A stretch of 64,000 nucleotides of DNA, taken from NCBI GenBank assembly GCA_028673005.1, contig CM054113.1:205459504-205523503 (forward strand), in the 5' to 3' direction. Shown here one piece after another: positions 10,060 to 25,980 of the stretch. Below the pieces are notes generated by a model. It searched no databases and had not been told where the DNA came from. It saw only the letters and a list, made by a program, of their open reading frames with translations. This stretch comes from Tanypteryx hageni (lineage: Eukaryota > Arthropoda > Insecta > Odonata > Petaluridae). Every line of letters starts with the position of its first letter. The first letter of the stretch is position 1. Made by a program: the position numbers and the translations under genes.

Positions 10060-10111
<52 letters not shown>
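10060..10111. repeat. (TA)n microsatellite followed by (GT)n
   Basis: A TA run of about 50 bases abuts PLE copy P4. A short TGTGTG tract follows to about 10130. Confidence 0.95.
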
Positions 10112-10115
<4 letters not shown>

Positions 10116-10189
10116 TGTGTGTGTGTGTGTTTACACATACACGTATTGCATATATCTATGCGTACAAATTTCATATTCTTGATCGTTCT

Positions 10190-12230
10190 TCCTCCGATCT
10201 CCTTCGGACCCTTCCAAAATTGTCCACCCTCCTTTATTCGTTTCGTCATTCGCTCTCCCCCATAAAGTTCCCTCCTTACAATCATCTCCCCCAATTCCTC
10301 CTCTTCTGTCTCTGATCTTTCCCTCCGGCTATCCCTTTTTTTACTGCGTCAAGCCCCTCTATTCCTTCGATCCCTCTAACCGCAATAGCCCTTTTGATCC
10401 CTCTAGCCGCAATAGCCTCTCACCCACCTCCCTTCTCTCTCTCTCTCTCTCTCGCTGTATTCACATAATTTCGTCGCACTATTCCAATAACCCTTCCGCC
10501 ATTTGAGCGTGCTCTATCCTACGAATTACATATCTTCCAACTCGCCAATTTTTTTGTATTTCTCTCTCTCTTCCACTTCCACTAGTTATTCTTAACCTTT
10601 ACAGTATTCCTCTCTCTCTCTCTCCCTCTTTCTTCCAATCTTATTTTATCGGGCTTCCAATCGCCCTCCCTTGCATTTCCAATCTTCTTCCCCTGCACTT
10701 CGATGTTCCGCCCTTACACTTCCAATCTCCCTCTTATCTTTACTTTTCCAATCACCTCTTTCTTTTCCTTTTTTTCCAATCTCCCTCGTTCCCATTCCCA
10801 ATTTTCCTCCTTCCAGTTTGCAATCTTTCTCCCATGAGCGCTTCTCTCGCCTCACTCTACTTTTCACTTCCCATTACATATTTCGATCGTTTCTCGCCCC
10901 CCATCGCAACTTATCCATCGTCTGCATCGTCATCGCTATTTTCCCATTTACACTTCTCAATTCATATTCTTCATTACCCATTCAACCTATCGATCTCTCC
11001 TCCTTCCTTTCTCTCACCGACCCAATGTGACATATGTCGATGGAGGGGTGACATAATTATGTCAGTCCTTCGACTAAAATGTATGTTTCATTTAGGCTAA
11101 ACCACATCTTTTTCGCCCGTTTTAAAACACTTAAAAACAAACAATAAGGAGAGAATTCAAGAGAAAATGAAATTAAAAATTTGAATTTTTTTATAAAAAC
11201 TTGTCCTTACCGAAATTGATGGTTTTTGTACCCACTTGTTCTTCATAGTACAAACTTAAAGCGATTTATATAAGTTACAGTAAAAAAATATTTTTGGGGC
11301 AGCAATACATATTATTTCAAAATTATTTTATCATCTTGACTTCCGTTTTTTTAACGTATCAAAGTCGTGAATACAAAGAGAACTGATCTTCCCTATTGGA
11401 GTCATTGTTTGCTGGAATAAAACCCGTATAATTTATCTAGGTTTAACGTGATAGTTTTCAAAAAAATCTTTCCATAAATTTCATCCCTTCCAGATGCAGG
11501 AAAAGTATAACTTAATTTTTTTCTTCGTGGAAGATAATGAAAACTTTGCAAACATGCCATACATTTTTACTTGGAATATTTTTCTACTTCGCCCTAGCAG
11601 CTTTTCCTCTCCTTCGTCTCCGATAGTAAATATTTTCTCGAGACGTAACTTCTATCTGCTTGAAAAGATAAATACCGAACTATTTTTATAATATTCAAGA
11701 GACTATCCGCTTCAAAGCCACTGAGGCAATTCGAATATCTCAACATCCACTCCTCCATTTCTCACCTTTTTCAACCTTTCGCTAACTCTCACTACTTCTT
11801 GAATCCTCGCTTTCCTCTTTCATTTTCGCCTACCTTTCTCTTAAGCCCTATCATATCTATCTCTCTCTCCCTCGCCGACTTTCTTTCCAATTCGTCTTAC
11901 CAAACCCCCTTCCCCACGCGATCTCTCCCCTCCCCGCCGTTGCGGTCTCCCTCAAAATGCCCGACTCTTCGTCTTCCAAGTCCCCTTCTCAAATCCTTTT
12001 TCCGGTCGCTTTCCAAGCCCTCCAGTAATCTTCGTTCCTTTCCATATTCCGATTCTATCCTCGCGCTCTCTCTTCGATGTCTCCACTGGATCTTCCCATC
12101 GTTTTAAATTATCCTTTCAATTTATTTCTATCTCTATCTCTCCATCTTTCCGGATCCCTCAACTGATTTTCTCTGCCTATCTTCTCTCCCCTTTATTTCT
12201 CTTTTCCAATTTGAAATGAAACCCCTTACG
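10190..12230. repeat. Pyrimidine-rich low-complexity region
   Basis: The plus strand is dominated by C and T, with (CT)n runs at about 10432-10452 and 10611-10625 and many CTCTCC/TTTCC clusters (10300-10830, 11750-12200). Open frames here are Ser/Pro/Leu-rich by composition and show no protein family. I see no gene. Confidence 0.6.
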
Positions 12231-15200
12231 GTTTTTTGGGGCACTGAAATGTTTCTAAGCTTCATTATCGAGCTTTAGAGAACAATTCTTGGGGGCTTGA
12301 CTGGGATAACCTTGATTGCCTAGTAATGACCGTAAGCGGAGATGTAATTTTGGCATTTTCAACCATCGGAGAAAATAAATCTAGCTTTTTTCAACATGGA
12401 AACCAATAAGACTAACGAGCAGTCTGCATAATGATAATATACATCCTTTCATATATTCGCGAATAAAAAGCTTTGTAAACGATAAAAAAAGACTCCAAAG
12501 ACGCTAATTAAGCCGAAGCATAGTAATTTTTAAAAATTTTGAATGTATCGATGTTAAGTAAAATTTCTACATTAAATTTCGCTGTGTATTTTAGCACAAA
12601 GCCCGTTGAATATGAATCATAAAAATTAGTGGTAGCAGAGTTATAATTTTTTTACGAGCCCAAAGTTTCTCCATCAGTTTGCTAAACCCTAGACTGCAGC
12701 CAGGTCACGAAATAAGCGCCAAATGAAAAAATAGTAACTTTGTGATTCTGCGGTGCAAATTATTGCATCTAAGATCTAAATGAAAGCTCATTGTTCAAAT
12801 TTACTTCGTTTATTCAAAACAACATAACTCGAGGTGCTCAAAAGTGTTTCATTTTTTCTGGAATAGGCAGTTTATGCGTACTCGTACGTTTTTAGAAAAA
12901 CATAGTTGCGGCTCCGTGCCGGGTTAATTCATTTAAAACTGTCCCCTCGCGTAATTTTAAATGCCCGACGGGTGACGTAACTGACAAAATTAGGGAATTC
13001 ACCTACCCACTTTACAATATCACATTTACGTGCATCATTAAATCAAAGTTAAATAACAACCCGAAACAAGGTATTTTTGTACGAGAAAATAATTTAATCT
13101 CACGGGATAATCTTAACGACTGACAGAAGCGCCATCTCCAGTCGCTTTGAAAACGCATGCCCAAGGAGGATTAATACATCTCGCGTTTTTTTGGGATCCT
13201 CATTACCCCCGTTTCCGTAGAAACGCGAACAAAACCGTCCGGCGAATGCTTAAAGAATAAATGCCGAAACCGGAAGAGCTGAAAAAAAGAGCTCAGGAAA
13301 TTCCCGCGATGCTAAAGCGGGAAACAAATGAGTTCTGGCGGAAAATACTCTGGGCAAATTCGGAGCGGCTTGGGGAGCAAGCATGCTCATTCAGATGAAA
13401 ACAACAAAAGAGAGAGAGAGATGCTTACGCGTTTATTTTTCTATCTTATCTCAGCCGCGTGCAAAGCCGCGGCCGTAAACAGCCTGTAGGGAGATAGGGG
13501 GAGAAAGAAGGGGGAGGCGGAGGTGGGAAAGGAGGAGTCGCGCCAGCAGATGGCAAAGCGATTTCCTTTCCCAGATGGCAGCAGTAGTTTGAACCCAAAA
13601 TTCAATTACACGAAAGGGAGGCGAGAGGGAGTAGGGAGAAATATGGCGTGTAAAAACATAGAAAAGAAGGGAAAGACGTTTGGGTATTAAATTGTGAAAA
13701 GGAAAAGTTAATAAATCAAAAGTGAAAGGCGAAATTAGAATTTAGAAATTAAAGGAGGATCGGGGGCTGCGAGGATGAATGGATGGGATGACAAAATGAC
13801 GGGAGAAAAGAAGGAGAGGATGCGCGTAGGTTTTTGGAGGAGGAGAGAGGAATGAAACCAAAAAGAGAAAGGAATAAAAGAGAGAGAGAGAAGATTCGGC
13901 GCGATGGAATGTCTTCTTTGATGGATAGATGGAGGTGGCGACCATGATTGACGCCGTCGGAGCGTCTGAGAGAAGGACCGTAAATGAAAACACTAGGCGT
14001 GGAAAAATATCGATATCTTTGTGATTCCTTTTACGCCAGCGAGAAATGACAACAAACTGATCGAGATGGAAACGAAAGACAAGAAAAGAAATGAATTTTG
14101 GTATACGTACGAAAAAATTAAATTCAGCTGCTCCGAAAGTCGTATGAAAAGACGTAGTAAGTTACTTTGTACATAGTAAATGTATATAGGTTTAAGAAGC
14201 GTTTCCTAACCTGGGGGTAACGAAGGTGTATATGTAATATTTTCAACGTTTTCTTTTTTGTTAGTTCTAATTGTATAATTTAATTTCATTATTAATATTG
14301 AAAAACTCCCGATTTTCTCTAAATAATCCAACCACATTTTACATTTATTGGTAGTTGGATGGGATTAAGAGGGTCGGCTGTCGTAATAAGGGGTCGCAAA
14401 CAAGGCCGACTGCTGTAAGGAGTCGCAGGTGAATAAATTTTCGAAACCGCTGGTTTTGTGGTTTAATTTTAGTTTATTTCCTTCGTAGCATAATGATATG
14501 AGATATAATAAAAAAAATGTAAAAACAGTGTAAAATAATGAAGCATGCATAGCATGGGGCTTCTTTTATGCTATTCAAGACTTGATTGAAGCAGACATAA
14601 ACAGTCTTTTATGGATTATGTTTCGAATGGATAAAAAAAATTAAACCTTTGATCGACTTTTGTCTGAAAGCTGCAATGATAAATAGCGTATAAAAATACA
14701 ATGATCGTATATGCGCTTGACACTTGATAATCTGGTCGTTATGAAAAATGAATATAATTCTATTTTGGACATAGCAATATGACGTATATGTTGAATATCA
14801 ATTTACGAAAGTTATTTTAACGGGAGAATTGAGGGGGCAAAAATCTCGAAAATAATATGCAGTGAAAAATGTATCGTATGCACATGCGTCGGAACTAACC
14901 TACAGTGCAACGAATGAGGCCAACCGCATGAAGCTCATCGTTTGAAACGTTACTGAGTGCTACTTGCGTTTCGGGTTACTTCAGAGAGCTAAATGAGAAG
15001 CTTTGCGAGGAAAAATATCCCGCGGCTCCCAAAGTACAAGGATTCGGTTCGTCGTTATTTACCCCGGTTAGGGTGCAATGGCGTACCGATTTTCGCTGGT
15101 AACTTTCCAGTTTCTCGCACTTCTGAAGATCGTGCGCCGTTATTACATCACATGTTAGGGAATCGTAAAGACACTTCAAATGAAAGTAACACATATTTGC

Positions 15201-16230
15201 TTTAGTAAACAAGCGGTGCGACTTGAGTAATCTTTATTTTTCCTACCTTAATCATAAATAGCATAATGCGGAAATAATTCCTCCTTAACCGTAATTACTA
15301 CATTTGGAGATCCAAAATGAAGAGGAAAAGATAATAAAATATAATAGGAAATACGAATTAAAACATACATAAAAAGAGAAAACCTTTAAAAGACTTGGAA
15401 ATAAAAATAAAATCAATTAAAAAATAAAAACCAAATAAAAATGCAATAAAAACAAAGGCTTACGCAGAGACCCTATATCAAACTCATACTCGTATATAAT
15501 AGTTCGTGCTTCTTTTGGAATCGACAGGGATTTACTAAGCGTCCACGCATTCTCCCAAACAAAAATAAATCCTAAAGGTGGAAGGAAGATTTATGGGAAA
15601 TTATTCCGCGCAAGGAACTCGGACTTCACACATTAGTTTAGAATGCTTGTTTACTAGGAACCTATTAAGCAAAAAACTCAAACGATCAATCACACAGCTA
15701 TAAATAAAAAAAGGAAAAAAAGAAGAAAAAGGAAATATTAATATTTAGGTTCACGGAAAATGATTCCGCATCAGGGATCCAGTACCTCCGGGACAGTGAT
15801 CACTAAACTATTCACTAAAAGGGTCACATTAAGATTTATATACCACTGTGAGGGCCGCATAAAATCTTTCAAATTACTTCAAAAAGCTAGATTTGCGAGT
15901 TATTTTTATTATTATTATTATTTTATCATACGCCTACATTAACAGTAAGTATATTACACCCAATTACTCGATAAATGCATCATTTAGATTTCGTAAATGA
16001 TATCTAATGACACCTTTGGCCGGCAAGTATACGAATATGTATGACGTAAAGAAATTTATGAGCTAACACGGGCCAGATGAAATAATTGCGCTGGACGATT
16101 ATAACCCGTGGGCCGCACCATGGAAACCGCTAGCGTGGAAGGTTTGTGTGTCTTTCGACAGCGACTAGGATCTACTAGACAGCAACACTCAAACTCGCCC
16201 GTACTCAATCATGCCCTAACTCTTATATCT
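12231..16230. other. No gene recognised (unique sequence)
   Basis: Mixed A+T-rich and CpG-containing unique DNA, with a purine-rich stretch at 13480-13900. No coding exon, RNA gene or transposon end is recognisable. It probably represents intron or flank of the kinase gene at 18.4 kb, whose coding strand is minus. Confidence 0.5.
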
Positions 16231-16238
16231 AAATGGCT

Positions 16239-16284
16239 ATAAACATATTAATATGTATTTCGACAGCTAATCTGTCATCGTCAG
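16239..16284 (-). ncRNA. Hammerhead ribozyme-like motif at PLE 3' end
   Basis: Read on the minus strand: CTGACGA (16284-16278), one T, stem II GACAG/CTGTC (16276-16272 with 16266-16262) closing an ATTAG loop, then GAAA (16261-16258). Next comes a stem III built on ACATATTAATATGT (16256-16243) and a TTA trinucleotide fitting the NUH cleavage rule, with predicted cut between 16240 and 16239. All core positions (CUGANGA, GAAA, NUH) are met. Stem I pairing is not evident nearby, so activity is doubtful. It sits just downstream of a PLE endonuclease frame, where such ribozymes are known. Confidence 0.6.
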
Positions 16285-17400
16285 TGGAATGAATTGTTTG
16301 GGTACCGTGTTGTGTATTTGTATTGTCTCTTAATGTCGGTCTGAAAGTGAAAACGGATGGAGGGGAGTTTATCCGTTAATTTGTGGAGGGGTGAATGAGG
16401 GATTGGGACCCGATCGTTATTCATAACAGTGTCTCTGCATTTTTTTATGGTTATGCTTTCATGTGCATCTAGTATGGCGTTATTGTGTAACGGTTTTAAT
16501 AGTGTTAAGCTATTTATAATAATTGGGTTATTGGTTTCTTTTACGTGTAAGGCTACGCAGGAAATGTTCATTCTGCTATGTTTGAAGTGTACTAGGTGTT
16601 CTTTGAATCGTGTTTCCAGTTTTCTTCTCGTCTGCCCGATTTGTATTTCATCTCATGCGCCGCAGGATGATTTTTTAATTCCCCGATTTTTGCCTTTCTG
16701 GTTGTGGGGCAATCTGGCAATGTTGTTGCTATTTACAAAAACTGCGGATACGATGTATTAATTTATAAGATTATCCGAAGCTTGTTAATGACTCCGGGAG
16801 CAAAAGGTATTTTAATGTAGTATTTAGACTTGTTGGAACATGATTTCGTGAGTGAAATATTATTTTAATGCGAATCTTATTTTTATGTTTTTAATATGTT
16901 TTCTATTATTTTAGTGTCATAACCGTTGAGTGACGCGTATTTTTCATGAGTGAATTATTTCTGAAAGTATATTTTGGAAAGAGGTGTATGTAAAAGTCTG
17001 CGTATTATGGAATGAAAAGATGTCAATTTATGCAATATGTGACTTGAATAATGTGGAATGCTTATTTATGTGTATTTCTGGGTTTCTGGTATTTGAGCTT
17101 TTCCGTCGTTTTTATAAGCCTAAGAATGGTGATGTGTTTTCTCTTCCCTCTTCGTGTGTGTATTTTACGGAGTCGAAGTGGCTGTTCAATTTTTGCATGA
17201 AATTGGTGATATCATTTTTGACGGGTCAAAAATCGCGAAAATATTTCCAAGTTTTGGAAAATTAAGCAAATGTTTCTTTACGGTGTTTTTAAAAGTTTGT
17301 CTTGACGAGATTGGGCAGGAGGGTGACAAAAATTTCCCACCGATGTGCCATGATTATGCTGAAACATTTTATTTTTAGTTGTAAGAGGTCTTTGTTTCTT
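16281..17400 (-). pseudogene. Penelope-like element remnant: reverse transcriptase end and GIY-YIG endonuclease
   Basis: At 16660-16281 the minus strand reads IQIGQTRRKLETRFKEHL, AALHV-type ALHVKETNN, then LDAHESITIKKCRDTVMNN. This is a GIY-YIG C-terminus with the conserved Arg, Glu-His and Glu positions. Upstream, in shifting frames, 17230-17090 encodes LNSHFDSVKYTHEEG followed by TSPFLGL, matching the region after the catalytic core of PLE polymerases (pattern: hFT.E....FLD). About 17330-17380 encodes HNHGTSVGN, resembling the Gly-x-x-Met-Gly block. Several frameshifts and stops make it non-functional. It is a different PLE family from the 8-10 kb copies. The hammerhead motif at 16239-16284 lies at its 3' side. 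Confidence 0.7.
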
Positions 17401-17419
17401 GCGGAGACTTGTTAGTTGT

Positions 17420-20590
<3,171 letters not shown>

Positions 20591-20599
20591 TCAAAACTT

Positions 20600-22000
20600 T
20601 TGAATAGTTTTTTGGGATGATACCTGTAGAAGATATTATAATAGCTCTATAATAACTTTAATTTGTCGCTACATGTTTTTAATTTCTTCGGCTAGTGATA
20701 AATATTTTTGGATTTTTTCATTGTTTTTTTCTCTAAATTGTGTGTTCGGTAGGGAAACGTCTATTAGGTATGTTATTTTATCTTCTTTTTTAATCAGTGT
20801 GATGTCCGGTCTATTGTGTGATATCACGATCAGTAATTATATCTCTGTTCGAATAAATTTTTGTTACTATTTTCGAGGATAGTTTCTGGGGTATGCCATG
20901 GTACTGTATTGCTTTCTATTAATTTGTGTTTCTTGCATAAGGCTTGGTGTATTTGTCGACATACATGGTCAAGTCTTTGTGTATATTCTGTACTTGCTAG
21001 GGTGCTACACACACTTGTAATGTGTTCTATTGTTTCGTTTTCAGTTTTGCATCTCCTGCATTTATCGTTACTTATTGTTGGATCTTTTATCACATATTTC
21101 ATGTAGTTCTTAGTTTTTATGATTTGGTCATGAATGGCTATGTGGAAACCTTCAATTTCAGCAAACAGGTTCCCATTTACAAGCTATTTATTAGATGCTT
21201 CTTTGTCTATGTGTGGTTGTGAGATTTGGTAGGAATGTTTGCCATGGAATGTTTTGTTTATCCAGGAGTCAATTTTTTGGGGTTGTGTTTTTATATGATT
21301 GCTTGCGTCATATTCTTCATTTTGTAGTTGTAGTGGTGTAGCGGATTTATCTATTGAAAGAATAGTTTTGTGTAGTGGACTATCTTGTCTAGACTAGAAG
21401 TACTGACAGAGATTTTGTATTTGTTAATAGTGTAGGTTTTTTATGTCAATACATTCTCTGCCTCCATCTATTCTGGGTAAGGAGAATCTTTCGACAGCTG
21501 AATGTTCATGGTGAATTTGTAACTTATTACATTTCATTCTGATGAGTGTGTTTAATGAGTCAAGGTCTGTATTTGTCCATTATATTATACCAAAGGAATA
21601 AGTGAGGATTGGTACTGCATAGGTATTTATTACTTTGATCATGTTTTTACCATTTAATTTCGTTTTGAGTATTTTTTCTAGGCCTACTTTAAACTTATCT
21701 CGTATTTCTTGTTTATTGCTGAGTGATCTATTATGGCTGTTTGTGAAAATCCTAGATATTTGTAATATTCGTCTTCACTCATGGCTTCAATTTTCTTTCT
21801 ATTTGTACTGGCAGAATATCCTTCATGTTCTCCAGGTTATCCTTTTTTTATGTAGCATGTTTTACATTTGTTTATACCAAAGTTCATTTTAATATCTGAG
21901 CTGAATATTTCTGTTATGTAAAGTTCAGCTTTCAATTGTTCATTGTTTGCTGCATATAGTTTTAGTTCCTCCATGTACAGTAAGTAGTTTATTATGTTAT
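20600..22000 (-). pseudogene. Restriction-endonuclease-type LINE remnant (R4/Dong/R2 group)
   Basis: Reading the minus strand from 22000 down: a polymerase catalytic block YMEELKLYA (family usually YxDD) with FSSDIKMNFGINKC; AVERFSLPRIDGGREC (about 21460-21500); ATPLQLQNEEYD; EIEGFHIAIHDQIIKTKNY; a zinc knuckle CRRCKTENETIEHITSVC (C-x2-C-x8-H-x4-C, about 21000-21050); and RPDITLIKKEDKITYLIDV (about 20740-20810). The last has the PD-x12-D spacing of the restriction-like endonuclease. A zinc knuckle followed by such a nuclease defines the R2/R4-type LINEs. Stops, frameshifts and the altered catalytic Asp pair make it dead. The N-terminal half is missing. Confidence 0.75.
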
Positions 22001-24014
22001 GGTATTATTATTATTATTATGGATATAAATAAAAACAATAAAAGTAGTTGCAGTATATAAACCTCCAGATTCCAGTAAAAACATATTTATAGAGGAATGT
22101 GAGGAAATAATTAAATGTAGCAAAGAAACTGAAATGATCTTAATTTGGGGTATGAATATCAATATTAAAGATAAGAAGGACTTCCATAGCAATAGATATA
22201 GATTTCTCCTTATTTCATATGGCTTTAATTAAATAATCTATGAGTGTACAAGAGAAGAAGTCAAAAAAATAAGTTATGTCAACAATGCATAGATCATATA
22301 TATATTACAGAGGAAAAGAAGCACTCCCAGAAGGTTTAATATTAAAATATAAAATATCTGACCATTACATAACAGGACTCAGTCTGACTTATGAAGCAGA
22401 CCAGAGAAACTACAGTAGAAAAAATAATATGGTGATCAAATTTCTTGATCAATTGATTGATTAATAACAATTATAATTGGGACAGATTACCTGAAGAACA
22501 CCATACTATATCATTATATTCAGACCTCTATAACATAATTAATGGAGTTTATAAATAAGCTCCAGTAACTAAAAAAATACAATATTGGCATACCACAAAA
22601 AATGGATAAATGACAAGCTTATAAAATTAATGGAAGAAAGAGACAAAATATTAAAAAAATGGAAAAACTGTCCCACGAATATTTGCTATAGAACAGAATA
22701 TAAAAAGATAAGAAATAAAATCAATAAGGAAATGTAAAAATGACTATTATCAGGATGAATTTAACAAAATAAGTAACAATAGAGATTTGTGGAAAAATAT
22801 TAATGACATCATGGGTAGAAGCAAAAACAAAAATGATGAGGATATGATAATTAATAGTCTTGGCAATAATGAAATTGTAGTACATATTTGTAATACATTT
22901 AGTGACCAGTTCACAGAAGGAGTTAAAAGCAGAATGATACAAATAAAAGGAAAAATTGTGCTCAGCAAATAACCAGAAGCTACCTTCCATGACATAGAAA
23001 AGATAACAAGTAACCTTCCAAATAAAGCACCTGGTCTAGATAAAATAAGAATAACAGATATAAAATGCAACAAAGTCCTAATTTAATTGATAACAAAGAT
23101 TATAAATAATGGTATTAGAGAGGGAGTTGTACCTGATGGACTTAAAATGGCAATTGTAAGACCTATACACAAAGACGACAAATATAACGATCTCTATAAT
23201 TATAGGCCTATATCCATCTTATCAAGCATTAGTAAAATTATGGAAAAATATATAACAAATCATTTGATGAATTATCTACTTAGATATAACTTAATATCAA
23301 AAGCACAATATGGGTTTCAAATAAATAAAGGTACAAAAAACATCATGGAAGACTTCTCAGATCTGATAAATAAAAATTTAGACAAAAATAATAATGTAAT
23401 AGTAACATATATAGTTTTCAGTAAAGCTTTTGATACAGTAAATATAGAAATACTACTGAAAGTACTGAATGATATAGGCATAAGAGGAATGATGGTTCAA
23501 AAGCTATCTTGAGAATAGGAAAATTACAGTAAGAACTAAAGAAGAATTCAGTGAATTTAGAAGCATGGACAATGGTGTACCACAGGGATCAATCTTGGGA
23601 CGATCTTATTCTTAATTTATGTTAATAGTATCTTCAGTGTAGTAGAGCACTGTACATAATTGATGTATGCTGATGATGCTGTCCTAATATCAACACACAA
23701 GGACTTTAAAATAGTGCAAGAAAAATTTCAAGAGGATCTAAATAAAATAAATAGTTGGAGTCATGACTATGACTTGTTAATAAATTACAAAAAAAAACAA
23801 ATATAATGCATATTACAAATAAAATGGTCAAAATCAAACAAGTAAGCTGCAAATTACATAACCATGACTGCACAGACCAAAGTTATAATAAGAGTATTTG
23901 TAAGTGTCCAGTCCTGGAACAAGTAATTAGTCATAAGTACCTAGGAGTAATTAACGATCAAAATTTTAAATTTGTGAACCATACTAAAAAAATTGCAAAT
24001 AAACTAAAAAAATA

Positions 24015-24171
24015 GCATAGTATCAATTATATATTACACTAGCTGAAACGCCCAGCTTTGCTTGGGAAAGTTTTCTTTTAAGTTGTAAACAATTTTGATT
24101 ATTTATTAATTGTGGTAGCCCTCCTCTTAAGCTCCACTTTTAAAATCTTGATTTTGTAATGGTCTTTTGTA

Positions 24172-24238
<67 letters not shown>

Positions 24239-25055
24239 CATATAAATAATAGCTGAAGTACCCAGTGCTGCTTCCAGTCAGAGCCTGTATACTAATTTTT
24301 TTATTAATTAATTTGATTGCAAATTCAATTTACTTAATTTTTCTTAATTTCTTTTTAAAAATTACAATAAGAATAGAAATTTAATTCAAACTTGAATGAA
24401 TTTAATTATTTCATTTGCAAGTCATTGTTATTGATTTAGGTAAAAACTCCAAGCATAATGCAAGTTAACCTGAATATATTAACTAATGATAATATCATTC
24501 TACCTATTCTTGTAAGGGAAATGAATATTATTTCATCACAAAATTTGAATTGCATGTAAATAAGCATCATAAATGTATAATATGGTAATTTTACTTACCG
24601 AAATGGTAATATTCTAGCATTAATGATGATTACATTCTTTTTTACATATTCTTGAAAAGGAAATTAATCTTATTTAATCACGAAATTCTAATTCCACATC
24701 AATAAGCATAACATAATATAATAATTTTACTTACCAAAAAGGAAATATTCCATCATTAGTAACGATTGCAATGCTTTTCATATATATTTACAGGTTGTTA
24801 TGCACCTGTTGCTATGATGATGACAAAGAAAGCGAGAAGGGAATAATGCTATTCTTTTTTCTATTATATTTACACATTGTTATGTACCTGTTGCTACGAT
24901 GATGACAAAGAAAGCGGGAAGGGACTAAGACTATTCTTTTGTCTATTTTTAAGGATCAACAACTGCATTTAAATTACTTTTTTTAAGGCTTTATTCTGTA
25001 GAGAAAGGATTAAAAAGTAGTGCATTCATTAATTTCTAATAGCATGATTCTGTAT
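24015..25055. mobile_element. Unclassified insertion inside Jockey-type LINE, with (TA)n and internal duplications
   Basis: It lies between two LINE coding blocks that are contiguous in related elements. It starts CTAGCTGAAACGCCCAGC, and a related TAGCTGAAGTACCCAG recurs at 24249 after a (TA)n run (24178-24236). Two internal tandem duplications are visible: about 24510-24640 versus 24655-24765, and 24795-24860 versus 24880-24940 (shared GATGATGACAAAGAAAGCG). No coding sequence. Exact ends are uncertain. Confidence 0.6.
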
Positions 25056-25349
25056 TAAAAATTTGGTGAATATTGAAGCCGTTCTTGAGTTTTTAGAGAA
25101 AAATATACAAACAAACATACTCTTGATAATATATGAGATAAGAAGTAAAGTACCATGTAAAACAAAAATGATAATATATCTTGCACTTGTAGAATCAATA
25201 TTAAGATCTGGCTTAACTGTCTGGGGTAGCACCCCAACATATTACAAAGGAGAAATTATCTCAATACAAAATAGGATAGTAAACTTACAATTAGTAAATG
25301 TAGATGAAACAACAAAAATAGAGGGTTTGGGTAGTATATATAAATAAAC

Positions 25350-25980
25350 TGATGTGGGCAATACATGACTTTCTCCATATTTATATGGCAAATTACATGT
25401 TAGCTCTGGGATCGTTGTCAATATTTACTTCTGATTGACAATTAAGAAAAGAAAAAGGAGCGTTACTAAGATGTAACTAAGCATCAATTGTTAACAATAG
25501 TCTTCAGTAGGTGGTTTGGTGGTGGAAGCTAAAAATATAAGATATCTCTTAAACAATGCATTATATGGAAAAATGTATCAAACAAAGGTTGTAAAAAATA
25601 AAATTTCCTACAACTTTTATTGCAATACATTTATACATTTATCAAATATTAAAGCAGATATTTCAAAATAACGGATAAGTGACAAGAGTAAACACCCGCT
25701 TCCAGTTGACCGATTTTTACCAAAAACTAATCAGATCTTCTAACTTTTATAAAAATGTTAAATATAAAATTTTGCATTGACTTGATCAATAGTTTTTGAG
25801 TTAGAGCACCCACAAAAATCTATCACATACATACAGACAGACAAACACACAGACATCATCGAGGAAATAGTCAAAACGTGTTCAGGGGACTTTAAATCCT
25901 GTATTTCCATTGAATTCTCGAATTCGAATTTTTTCGTGAAAACAATACTTTCTCTATACTTTGTATATGGAGAAAGTAAA
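25350..25980. mobile_element. Second unclassified insertion in Jockey-type LINE
   Basis: It interrupts the LINE C-terminal coding part (intact up to 25345, resuming near 26000). Both edges carry ACTTTCTCCATAT as an inverted pair (25367 and 25966 regions). The interior has TTGAGTTAGAGCACCCAC and ACATACAGACAGACAAAC, a style common in dispersed arthropod repeats. No target duplication recognised and no coding potential. Confidence 0.5.
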
